Positions 27,163 to 35,633 of a stretch of DNA of 64,000 nt are shown here, piece after piece. The stretch spans positions 248,001-312,000 of the forward strand of contig NZ_RXYA01000002.1 of the NCBI RefSeq assembly GCF_008086595.1, given 5' to 3'. Each line of letters begins with the position of its first letter. The first letter of the stretch is position 1. The stretch is from Acetobacterium paludosum. GTDB taxonomy: Bacteria > Bacillota > Clostridia > Eubacteriales > Eubacteriaceae. Under the pieces are notes generated by a model, which was not told where the DNA came from, did no database searches, and saw only the letters and a list, made by a program, of their open reading frames with translations. A program made the translations under genes and the position numbers.

Positions 27163-28785
27163 TTACTCCTCGAGCTTGAATCCAAGCATGGTGATGTCAT
27201 CAAACTGAGGTGCAGTGGCGGTAAATTTGTCAACATCGTCTAAAATACTCGCACACAGCAACTTGATATCATGCTCTTCTTTTAAGCCAATCAGCGTTGT
27301 CAGCCGATTTTCACCATAGAATTCTGTTTCCGGATTGTTGGCTTCAGGAATTCCGTCGGTATAGAGATAAATGATATCGCCTTTTTCAATTTTCGATTCG
27401 TTCATCGCGTACTTCGCCGTCTCAAGACCGGCACAGACAAATCCTTTTTTTCCGGTCAGCATTTCAACCGCTCCGTTCTTTTTCCAGATAATTGCCGGAT
27501 CATGTCCGGCATCACACCACTGGAACACACCCGTTTTCACATTAACAATCGCAATTAACAAAGTAACAAACATTCCCTGCTCGTTGTTTTTGCATAAACT
27601 GATGTTTGCTTCCGTCATCACTTCATCAACTGGCAGATGCCGGAGCACAAGATCTTTTACTGTGGCTTTGGTCATTGCCATAAACAGCGCAGCCGGGACG
27701 CCTTTGTCCGAAACATCACCGATGGCAATACAGAAATTATCTTCATCCACAAAGAAGAAATCGTAAAAATCCCCGCCCACATTTTTGGCCGCCCGCATAG
27801 ATGCATAAATTGTAAATTCGTTGCGATCTGGAAAATCGAAATTGTGTGGCAACATGCCGTCCTGTATCAAGGTTGCAATGCGAAGCTCCGTTTCAATACG
27901 CTCTCTCTCAGAAGTTACGCTGGTCAACTCATTAATATAGCGGATGATGTCACTTGTCATTTTATTGAAAGCATCCGCCAACATTTCAATTTCGTCACCG
28001 GTCTTTACATTGATATCCAATGCGACAAGCTCGCCCATGTTTTCATCAATATTGTTATTCACAAAATCCGTGGCGTTGTCGACAATGACCTGAAGGGGAT
28101 TGATGATTGATTTGTTCAGGAAAAGCAGATAAATGCTGATGAAAATAATAAAGATCAGCGCTGCAATAGCAGATACGAAAATAATGTAATTGCTGAGCGT
28201 ACTGTTAATGTCCTGCATCGACATATCGGCACCCACGACCAGCACCGGGTTTCCTTGCTCATCCCGCAACACATCAAAGGCACTAATGAGGTACCCAAAT
28301 TTACTTTCGTTGGTAATATAAATTTTAGCCGCATCGGGGTTTGTAAAGAGTTCGTTTGCCGCATCAATATCCTTTTGAGGATAATAATCGGTACCCAAGA
28401 CATCACCGAGCACGAAATTTCCGGTGTCTCCGGGCTTGGTGCCCTGTGCAAAGACATCTAGTCCTGCTTTCGTCGGAACATAAGCGTATAGATATTCAAG
28501 ATTATTTTGTTCCTGTATAATTTGAAACTGCTTGACAAGAAGATCATAGTCCGCATCCGTTTGCTTTGATTCATAATATTGATTGACTTTCTCCAGCGGC
28601 ACGAGGGTTGCCGCGGTGTCTACAAGAGAAGTGATGTTCTGTTCATACCGCTTGAACATCGCATCCCGGAAACTGAAATAAGAAATAATAATGATGATCA
28701 CACAAAGCACCATTGCCAGAATCATACTTGCCGTTGAAAATTTGGTTTTAAGACTTATTTTTCGAATACTCTTTTGCTCTTTCAT
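27163..28785 (-). CDS. Membrane SpoIIE/RsbU-type PP2C phosphatase with HAMP domain
   Basis: This 540-residue protein has a membrane segment at about 15-37, an extracytoplasmic sensor region of about 150 residues (Cache-like; LEYLYAYVPTKAG), a second membrane segment near 195-220, a HAMP linker and a C-terminal PP2C-SpoIIE domain. The metal-binding motifs are present: VGGDFYDFF, IGDVSDKG and the final FDDITML. Such phosphatases activate an anti-anti-sigma protein by removing a phosphate placed there by an RsbW-type kinase. The gene upstream in the operon carries an RsbW-like domain on a transporter, so the two may act on the same STAS protein. No STAS gene is seen nearby. GGTGG precedes the ATG at 28785, which is preferred over a GTG at 28794. 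Confidence 0.88.
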   Translation of the reverse strand: MKEQKSIRKISLKTKFSTASMILAMVLCVIIIIISYFSFRDAMFKRYEQNITSLVDTAATLVPLEKVNQYYESKQTDADYDLLVKQFQIIQEQNNLEYLYAYVPTKAGLDVFAQGTKPGDTGNFVLGDVLGTDYYPQKDIDAANELFTNPDAAKIYITNESKFGYLISAFDVLRDEQGNPVLVVGADMSMQDINSTLSNYIIFVSAIAALIFIIFISIYLLFLNKSIINPLQVIVDNATDFVNNNIDENMGELVALDINVKTGDEIEMLADAFNKMTSDIIRYINELTSVTSERERIETELRIATLIQDGMLPHNFDFPDRNEFTIYASMRAAKNVGGDFYDFFFVDEDNFCIAIGDVSDKGVPAALFMAMTKATVKDLVLRHLPVDEVMTEANISLCKNNEQGMFVTLLIAIVNVKTGVFQWCDAGHDPAIIWKKNGAVEMLTGKKGFVCAGLETAKYAMNESKIEKGDIIYLYTDGIPEANNPETEFYGENRLTTLIGLKEEHDIKLLCASILDDVDKFTATAPQFDDITMLGFKLEE

Positions 28786-28800
28786 AAATACCACCTTGTT

Positions 28801-30528
28801 CTACAGAATAATGAGAAGATTGTTGTAAACGAGTGTCCGGTTGTAAGCAAAGGCTTTTGCTTTTTTCCGAACGATGGAAACTCCGAGGTAATCCAGTTCT
28901 TCGTCGAGTTTTCCCGATTCTTCAAAAGGATTGTAGGTTGTGCTGTCATCACGCATTCGAATATAAATATCCTCATCAAACAGCACAATTTTTATATTAA
29001 TATAATGCGGTTTCCCGTCATTGAATCCGAAATTGATAATATTGGCCGCAAGTTCTTCAATCGTCAAGTTTATGAAATAAGCATTGCTGCTATCGATGTT
29101 CTGCCGCTCGCAAAATTCTTCAATCTCCGCAACACAGTTTTCCAGCTGTTTGAGATCGGAAGAAAGCGTTGTTTCATATAATGAATCCTTTTGGATAATA
29201 GGCTCGGTGAACAGTAAAAGATTGCGATAGTCTCCTTTTTTCTTAATGATCACCGCCGTAACTACTAAAACTACAGTCGTCACACTTTCACTTGCAACCA
29301 GAGCCATGGCTGTGCCTGAAACGCCAAAAATAGGAATAAACCATATAGAAAAGCCTAATAACAGCACAAAGCCCCGCATAAAATAAATGACTCCCGCAAA
29401 ATACTGCCGTTTAATCGTCTGGTAAAAGCTTGCCATCACGCAGTTGAAACAGCTCTGCATCACCGAAAGCGCAAAGATTCGAATCGTCAGAACAACAAGC
29501 GGCAAATTCTCCCTCACGCCGAACAGGGCGGCGATCGGATCGGCAAATATAAATATCACCAGTGTACAAATGGCTCCTAAAACGATGGAAGTCTTCAATG
29601 CTAATCGCATGGTGTTGTAAACACCTTCGGTATCCTTTTCACCCACAAAAGTTCCCACCAGCGGAGTCAGAGCAAGTGAAATTCCATCAAACACTGCATA
29701 GGCAAACATCGATATATTGAAAAGAATATTGTAAATCGCAAGCCCGCTCAAACCTACGGCTGCACTTAAAATATTGTTGATGATAATCAGTGTGATTCCC
29801 TGATAGACAAATGTTGAGGCAATCCCGAATCCGCCTCGAAAAAGCCGATACGCGGCTCGGGGACTGAGGGTCGCCTGACGCAGTTTAAGATGATTGTGTT
29901 TTTTGAGAAAGTGCATCAGATACACCATGATTGCTGCAAGCTGCCCCAATACCATCGCCAGCGCTGCTCCAAACAAGCCCATATTCAACCCGAAGATAAA
30001 CACGAGGTCAAGTGCGAGATTGACCACAACGGATAGGCTGATACCAAGAGTGGAGAGAAACGGATCAGCATCACTGCGAATCAGCAGTGATATCACCGGT
30101 GCTAAAATAAATATCGGAGCGCTCAGCACAAGCGGAGCCAGATAGTCTGTAGCAGCAGTAATACCCGATCCGCCAGTCAGAAATATAATTTCCGGAAGGA
30201 ACAGCCTCCCAAATACCGCAATGATCACACCGGTAATAACAGAAAATATCACTGCCTGGGTAAAATAAGCATTTGCTCCGTCCTTATCCTCCTCACCGAT
30301 GCATTCTGAAACTTTGAGGGAACCTCCCACCCCAAATGCGTAACCGAATAAATTATAGATCATATACACCGGCATTGCCACCGCCAATACCGACAGCCCC
30401 GTTTCACCAAGAGCATTCCCCAGAATGATCGCATCTACAAATGTTTCCATCGCTATCCCTGCCGAAGAGAGGATGCTGTTGATTACAAATATGCGAAATG
30501 CCTTATTAACAAAATGTCGATTGTTCAT
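28801..30528 (-). CDS. MATE-family transporter fused to a C-terminal RsbW-like ATPase domain
   Basis: This protein of about 575 residues has twelve membrane segments of a MATE (MatE/NorM) exporter in its first 430 residues. After a short linker comes an HATPase_c_2 domain of the anti-sigma-kinase type. It has the N-box in LTIEELAANIINFG and a DDSTTYNPFEE sequence where RsbW-like proteins read D-x-G-x-x-F-N-P. Its last residues (SIVRKKAKAFAYNRTLVYNNLL) fit the closing strand of that fold. Starts at 30579 (TTG) or 30552 (ATG) are also in frame; I chose ATG 30528 because it gives a normal MATE N-terminus. The SpoIIE phosphatase gene follows after 15 bases. The fusion suggests transport linked to partner-switching control. 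Confidence 0.82.
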   Translation of the reverse strand: MNNRHFVNKAFRIFVINSILSSAGIAMETFVDAIILGNALGETGLSVLAVAMPVYMIYNLFGYAFGVGGSLKVSECIGEEDKDGANAYFTQAVIFSVITGVIIAVFGRLFLPEIIFLTGGSGITAATDYLAPLVLSAPIFILAPVISLLIRSDADPFLSTLGISLSVVVNLALDLVFIFGLNMGLFGAALAMVLGQLAAIMVYLMHFLKKHNHLKLRQATLSPRAAYRLFRGGFGIASTFVYQGITLIIINNILSAAVGLSGLAIYNILFNISMFAYAVFDGISLALTPLVGTFVGEKDTEGVYNTMRLALKTSIVLGAICTLVIFIFADPIAALFGVRENLPLVVLTIRIFALSVMQSCFNCVMASFYQTIKRQYFAGVIYFMRGFVLLLGFSIWFIPIFGVSGTAMALVASESVTTVVLVVTAVIIKKKGDYRNLLLFTEPIIQKDSLYETTLSSDLKQLENCVAEIEEFCERQNIDSSNAYFINLTIEELAANIINFGFNDGKPHYINIKIVLFDEDIYIRMRDDSTTYNPFEESGKLDEELDYLGVSIVRKKAKAFAYNRTLVYNNLLIIL

Positions 30529-30541
30529 ATAATCATCTCTA

Positions 30542-30685
30542 TCATTGACCATCCATAAGGCTAGAACCTCGTTTGTCAATCATCGGTGCCGACTCGCGCA
30601 TGAATAATGAAATGATCTTATCCACATTGAAATTGATCGGTTTCATGCTAAGCGCGATCACTCTATTTCTTTTTTTTTCACTCAT
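30542..30685 (-). CDS. 47-codon micro-gene upstream of the MATE-ATPase gene
   Basis: A frame from ATG 30685 to a TGA at 30542 encodes a basic 47-residue peptide starting MSEKKRNRVIALSMKPINF. AAAGGA lies 8 bases before the ATG, a better ribosome-binding site than any before the MATE start. It ends 14 bases before the chosen MATE ATG and overlaps the longer MATE readings. No family is recognised. It may be a small regulator, a partner of the ATPase domain, or a leader that couples translation. Coding status is uncertain. Confidence 0.45.
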   Translation of the reverse strand: MSEKKRNRVIALSMKPINFNVDKIISLFMRESAPMIDKRGSSLMDGQ

Positions 30686-30688
30686 TGT

Positions 30689-31068
30689 TATTTATCCTTT
30701 CAAACAACGAAATATCAATCCTATATAAAATGCCAAAGCCTGCTTATTGTTAGATAATTTTTACTATAAAACTACCTCACTGCCAGATTATGATATAATC
30801 ATTAAGCGAAAACAAAATTGATTAATCAGAAAAAAGTTATATCGAGTTATTATACCATATAAGCCGCTGCTGTATATACAGCTTTTAGTAGATATTTATT
30901 CAAAATCACTGTAAAAAAAAAGAACCGATGAAATAGACTTTATTAGTGTCCATTCCATCGGTTCCATTTAAAGCTCACAACCGTTTCGCAATTGTCAAAT
31001 ACCCTGCTATATATATAGGACGATTGAAGTCAAAGCTTATATAAGAAATCAAAATCTACATTCCTCAT
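30689..31068. other. Intergenic region between MFS and MATE operons
   Basis: About 380 bases of AT-rich DNA contain the terminator of the MFS gene (30912-30964) and must hold the promoter of the micro-gene/MATE operon, for which I see no confident boxes. Nothing else was recognised. Confidence 0.4.
30912..30964 (-). terminator. Rho-independent terminator of the MFS gene
   Basis: On the minus strand GAACCGATGGAATGGAC pairs with GTCTATTTCATCGGTTC (two G-U pairs) and is followed by nine T residues, about 100 bases after the MFS stop. Confidence 0.85.
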
Positions 31069-32556
31069 TTAAATCACTTTTCTATTTTCCAATCTACCAT
31101 CAGCCAAAGATTTTACCGTTTTTTTATTTGAATTCTTATTTGCTATAAATAAAGATAATACAAAAGCCAAAACAAGAACTCCAGTTTCAACTGTAAAAAC
31201 GTGCTGAACTCCATATATCAAACTCAACGATTGATTTTCTGGAGCGGTAGGATTGCTCATCGCTAATAAAGACTTATTTTGATAGGCAGTCATAATTGCA
31301 ACAAATAAGGCCGTTCCAAATGCTCCGGCTATTTGCTGCAGCGTGTTTGTGATGGCGGTACCATGAGGATAATATTTCGGAGACAATTGATTTAAACTAT
31401 TTGTCTGTACCGGAGTATTAATTAGTCCAACCCCTACGAGAGATAAACAATGCAATGCAATAATGACAGGGATACCGATCGTCATTGATACACAATGTGA
31501 AAGCAAAATGAATGCAATAACCGAGATACCATATCCCGAAGCAATCAATGCTTTGGGGCCAAACTTATCATACAGATGACCTGAAATCGGTGATATGATT
31601 CCATTAATAATTCCGCCTGGCAGCATAATAAGACCAGCCGCAAATGCCGTCATGCCTAAAGCACTTTCAAGAAACATTGGTAAAATAAGCATTGTTGCAA
31701 AATTAACCATATGCATGATCATCATAAGTATACAACCGAGGCTGAACATCGATTCTTTGAACGGATGCATATCCAACATCGGCTCGCTCATATGCAACTG
31801 ACGCAGTACGAACATGACTAACGCGATACCGGCAGCAATCATCGGTATCGCAATTAAATATGTATATGCGCTGCCAATATTGCTGACACCATATATGAAT
31901 CCGCCGAATCCGATGGTTGACAGTATAATCGATAAAAAATCGATTGGCGGATTCGTCAATTTCGTCACATTTTCAACATATTTGCTGCCTAAAATTAAAG
32001 ACACAATCGAAAAAGGCAAGATTATAAAAAATAACCATCTCCAATTAAGAGATTGAATAATTAAACCGGAAATGGTTGGCCCGATCGCCGGTGCACAAAA
32101 CATCACAAGATTAAAAATCCCCAGTGCTTTTCCCCGTTTCTCAACAGGATTGATAATTATTAAAGTATTAACGATGTTTGGGATTAAAACACCGGTTCCA
32201 ACCGCCTGAATTAATCGGCCCGCCAGTAAAACTGTAAAGGACGTTGAAACGCCGCAAATCAATGTTCCGATTAAAAATATTATGACAGCCGCAATAAAAA
32301 GCTTTTTCGTTGAAAAGCTTTGAATAAGTAACGCCGAAACCGGAATTGCAATTCCCATAACTAGCATATATCCGGTACTAAGCCATTGAACCGCATTTGC
32401 AGATACGGTAAATTGAACCATTAATTTATTTAATGCCATATTCAGTACCGTTTCATTCAGCATACAGCAAAATCCTGCCATAATCAGGGCAATCGTGATA
32501 GGCACCACATTATAGTTTTTTTTCTGATAATTTGATTTTTCTGAACATAATTCCAT
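31069..32556 (-). CDS. MFS multidrug exporter, DHA2 (EmrB/QacA-like) family
   Basis: This 495-residue protein has about 14 predicted membrane segments and the DHA2 signatures LNETVLNMALNKL in the first segment, the loop-2 motif region GRLIQAVGTGVLIPN, and antiporter motif C (FNLVMFCAPAIGPTISGLI). It would expel hydrophobic drugs or metabolites in exchange for protons. A MarR-family gene lies upstream on the same strand and probably represses it. AAGGAGA precedes the ATG. A strong terminator follows. Confidence 0.9.
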   Translation of the reverse strand: MELCSEKSNYQKKNYNVVPITIALIMAGFCCMLNETVLNMALNKLMVQFTVSANAVQWLSTGYMLVMGIAIPVSALLIQSFSTKKLFIAAVIIFLIGTLICGVSTSFTVLLAGRLIQAVGTGVLIPNIVNTLIIINPVEKRGKALGIFNLVMFCAPAIGPTISGLIIQSLNWRWLFFIILPFSIVSLILGSKYVENVTKLTNPPIDFLSIILSTIGFGGFIYGVSNIGSAYTYLIAIPMIAAGIALVMFVLRQLHMSEPMLDMHPFKESMFSLGCILMMIMHMVNFATMLILPMFLESALGMTAFAAGLIMLPGGIINGIISPISGHLYDKFGPKALIASGYGISVIAFILLSHCVSMTIGIPVIIALHCLSLVGVGLINTPVQTNSLNQLSPKYYPHGTAITNTLQQIAGAFGTALFVAIMTAYQNKSLLAMSNPTAPENQSLSLIYGVQHVFTVETGVLVLAFVLSLFIANKNSNKKTVKSLADGRLENRKVI

Positions 32557-32706
32557 AAATTTTCTTCTCCTTATTCAGTAACAATTGTAATTAAGCTATA
32601 TTTAAAAACTCCTATGTGCCTTCAAAATACCCGGGAAATTTTGAGCATAGTTTGTTCTTGTCAAATTAAGCAGCACAATCTATCTGCGCAATGATCCGCC
32701 TCAGAA

Positions 32707-33141
32707 TTATTGTGCTTCAACAGGTATATTTTCATCAATTTTATTTAGTGTATCGATAAATAAATCCAATTGATCCTGTGAAATACCTTTTATAATATTC
32801 TGGAACAAACCTTCTACAAATGGATATATTTCTTCTTTCAGTTTTCGGCCTTCTGGCGTACCGTAAATCAAATAAAAGCGTCTGTCATCCGGACTTTTTT
32901 TGCGAATCGCCAGCTCTTTTCTTTCAAGAATATCCAATATTCGAACAAGGGTCGTCTGATCTTTGTTAGCTTTTTTGGCCAACTGTTTTTGATTGATCCC
33001 ATCATTTTCTAATATTTGCAGTAATACTGACCATTGTTCCGTCGTTATATTGTATTTTTTTAGATTTGCTGACAAATATCTTTGTATTTTTCTGTTTACG
33101 TAATTAATAGACATACCAATCGATTTATCGAGAGATTTCAT
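32707..33141 (-). CDS. MarR-family transcriptional regulator
   Basis: This 144-residue protein has the winged helix of MarR (ITTEQWSVLLQILENDG, KQLAKKANKDQTTLVRILD, then the wing RKKSPDDRRFYLIYGT) between N- and C-terminal dimer helices. It probably regulates the MFS exporter gene 150 bases downstream and itself. GGAGGTG precedes the ATG. Confidence 0.92.
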   Translation of the reverse strand: MKSLDKSIGMSINYVNRKIQRYLSANLKKYNITTEQWSVLLQILENDGINQKQLAKKANKDQTTLVRILDILERKELAIRKKSPDDRRFYLIYGTPEGRKLKEEIYPFVEGLFQNIIKGISQDQLDLFIDTLNKIDENIPVEAQ

Positions 33142-33272
33142 TTTCTACACCTCCAAAATTTACATGTTATAAATATAATATGCATAGTATTAATTGGTAT
33201 ACATATTATATCTATGCTTAATAATACGCTAGTTTAATAAAAATGTCAAATTAGTAAAGAATAGTCCAACAA

Positions 33273-33299
33273 TAAAAAAAGTCCGCACAAAGGCGGACT
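33273..33299 (-). terminator. Rho-independent terminator of the methyltransferase gene
   Basis: On the minus strand GAGTCCGCC..GCGGACTTTTTTT forms a short GC stem with a T-run, about 80 bases after the stop of the gene at 33381-34460. A second imperfect repeat (GTACCAA/TTGGTAC) lies at about 33316-33347. Confidence 0.8.
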
Positions 33300-33380
33300 C
33301 AGACTGATAAACAACCGTACCAACGATTGATAAACCACTATTGGTACAAGTACAGGAGTCTATTGATAAAGCGAAATAGC

Positions 33381-34460
33381 TTATTTTCTGTCATAGAGTT
33401 TATTGTAATATTTCAGTGAATAATGATACAGCTCATCTTGTGCTATCGCTTCTAGCTTTTGATCAAAATTTTCTACCATGATCCAGCACATTACACGTCC
33501 GTTTTCCCCAAAATGATCCACAAAATCCCGCACTGCCTGGCGGATTTGGTCTTCATTCCAATCCGGCGCAATCATTAACGGGAACGTAAAAGTCATATCC
33601 TTTCCGTAGGTTGTGTGCAAAAAGTCCGGCTCGTTGATGAACAGCTGCGGTGTCCACATATCAATCCCCATTTCAAGCATCATCGGAATATATTGAATGT
33701 TCTTACCGCAGGAATGCAGTTCGATGAACTTGCCCTGGCTTTTTACATAATCCAGAAAGCGTTTGGTTGCCGGCATGATCTGTTCACGGAACATTTCATT
33801 GGAGAAAAATCCCGCCCGCTGCGTTCCCCAGTCATCATGATATAATACACCATCGACTCTTCCATAGTTCTCGAATACTTTTTTCGTTGATTCAATCTTG
33901 TAATCCGCCATTTTCTGAAAGAATTCCTCCAGTAGCTCCGGTTCTTCATAAAATGCCATCAGACTTTCTCCGAAAGGAATCAATTCGTGAAGCCGTTCAA
34001 AAACACCTTCCACACATTCATAAATATGCGGTCTGTCGGGATCAAGCATATTTTGAATTTTTTGACCATCTGTTTTAAAATCGACCCGGGATAAATCCGG
34101 CCATTCTAGTTCTGCTTTCCAATTGGAAAAGTCAGCGATTGTTCTAGTTTCCGGCTTTGTGATCATCCCGCCGGCCGATTCCACCATCATCCAATTAACA
34201 CCCCACCAGTCATAGCCATCAACTTCCGGTACTGGATGCTCTTCCATCGCATCTGGCCAAACAATATTGGATTCGTAAAAATATGCCGGCATCCAGTAAG
34301 GCTGCTCCCCTTTGGCGCACCGCGTATAATTGTCTTTGACACGGATTGGTCGCCCCGCAATGGGCTCTTTCGGTCGTTGAAAAATCCATGGAAAACTCCC
34401 CGGTGCCTGCCATTCTTTTGAATAATCCCGATTCGCTGCTACTTCCATAAATTTGCTCAT
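33381..34460 (-). CDS. UroD-superfamily methyltransferase, O-demethylase MT I-like
   Basis: This 359-residue protein is related to the MT I enzyme at 40133-41110. Both have an HDDWG(T/S)QR motif (H208-D-D-W here), and this one keeps the H249-x-C251 metal pair (ELHSCGKN). It is rich in tryptophan and tyrosine in the first 120 residues, as expected for a pocket that takes aromatic substrates. It probably demethylates a methoxylated or methylated compound, passing the methyl to a corrinoid protein encoded elsewhere. It is divergent from a LysR gene at 34709, its likely regulator. The substrate is unknown. Confidence 0.8.
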   Translation of the reverse strand: MSKFMEVAANRDYSKEWQAPGSFPWIFQRPKEPIAGRPIRVKDNYTRCAKGEQPYWMPAYFYESNIVWPDAMEEHPVPEVDGYDWWGVNWMMVESAGGMITKPETRTIADFSNWKAELEWPDLSRVDFKTDGQKIQNMLDPDRPHIYECVEGVFERLHELIPFGESLMAFYEEPELLEEFFQKMADYKIESTKKVFENYGRVDGVLYHDDWGTQRAGFFSNEMFREQIMPATKRFLDYVKSQGKFIELHSCGKNIQYIPMMLEMGIDMWTPQLFINEPDFLHTTYGKDMTFTFPLMIAPDWNEDQIRQAVRDFVDHFGENGRVMCWIMVENFDQKLEAIAQDELYHYSLKYYNKLYDRK

Positions 34461-34708
34461 ATAAATCCCTCTATTTCATTTAAATTTATAAAATAAATAA
34501 GCGTTTACTACTTATTATTACTTTATATTATGAAGCACTTCTTATAATTATATATTATAAAATATTTACGATTACGTCTATTTGCTTTTTTATCTTTATT
34601 GTTAACCAGATAGTCAATAATTGAAAAAAAATGCCAGTCTGTGTTATACTTTTACTATAACTTTCACTTGATTTTAGTGTAATAATAAAGCACTTTTAGG
34701 GGGATGCC

Positions 34709-35626
34709 ATGAATTTTTTACAGATGCAGCAGTTCAAAATAATTGCTAAACACGAAAGTATTGCCAAAGCTGCCGATGAACTTTTTGTTACCTCTTCAGC
34801 CTTGAGTAAAACATTGAAGAATATTGAGAATGAATTCACCTGCACCTTTTTTGATCGCATCGGCAGAAAGATATATATCAATCAAAACGGGACTGTGTTG
34901 CTGAGATATATTAATACCATTTTAAACAGTTACGACAATATGAATCAATATTTTAACAAAAACAATAACACGACTCATTCTTCCCTTGTATTGTGCGATC
35001 TCGGTGAAAATATTCTAGACAAATCGATTAGCACTTTTTTGCAAAAATATCCTTACATCCGCGTAAAAAAAGAAACGGTATCTTTTGAAAAATCGATCGA
35101 AATGTTGCTTGAAAAAAAGGCCGATATTATCTTTACTGATCACTTAAGTATCAATAAATACAAAGCGGAACTGACTGATCAGAATATTGAAAGAACCTTT
35201 TTATTTAAAAATAAACTTTTTATCGCGGTTCCTCCGGAATCCAAATATGCGGCATTGAAAGAAATTAACTTGAATCAACTAGAAAATGAAGCGTTCGTAA
35301 ATATTAAGGGAGAACTAAATAATATTATTAAAACTGCTCCTTTTATCGACTACCTCTGCCAAAAGGAAAACATAAAATTAAATTTTGCCTATCATTATGA
35401 TTTGGACTATGCCTATAAGCATTTGTTTTTCACGTCCCATTTGTATTTAAGTGATTCACTGCATATCAGTTATTATACGGATTCCCGAAAATATAAAAAA
35501 TATGTAAAAATAGCCAATAAATCTGCTTATCAGGATATTTACATCTGTTATCGGCCTGAAGAACCCAATGCCGCAATTTTTGCTGACGTTTTAAAGAAAA
35601 CATTTATGAATATATTTAAAACATAA
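34709..35626 (+). CDS. LysR-family transcriptional regulator
   Basis: This 305-residue protein has the LysR winged helix at the N-terminus (LQMQQFKIIAKHESIAKAA, then VTSSALSKTLKNIENEF) and an effector domain from about residue 90. It is divergent from the methyltransferase gene at 33381-34460 with a 248-base shared control region, the standard LysR-target arrangement. GGGGGATG precedes the ATG. It has no tandem cysteine or other special motif. Confidence 0.9.
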   Translation: MNFLQMQQFKIIAKHESIAKAADELFVTSSALSKTLKNIENEFTCTFFDRIGRKIYINQNGTVLLRYINTILNSYDNMNQYFNKNNNTTHSSLVLCDLGENILDKSISTFLQKYPYIRVKKETVSFEKSIEMLLEKKADIIFTDHLSINKYKAELTDQNIERTFLFKNKLFIAVPPESKYAALKEINLNQLENEAFVNIKGELNNIIKTAPFIDYLCQKENIKLNFAYHYDLDYAYKHLFFTSHLYLSDSLHISYYTDSRKYKKYVKIANKSAYQDIYICYRPEEPNAAIFADVLKKTFMNIFKT

Positions 35627-35633
35627 TTCTTGG

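Noticed and set aside
27159-27236. N-terminal extension of the first GNAT protein
   Set aside because: It overlaps the end of the phosphatase gene, and a well-placed GAGGAG supports the shorter start at 27158.
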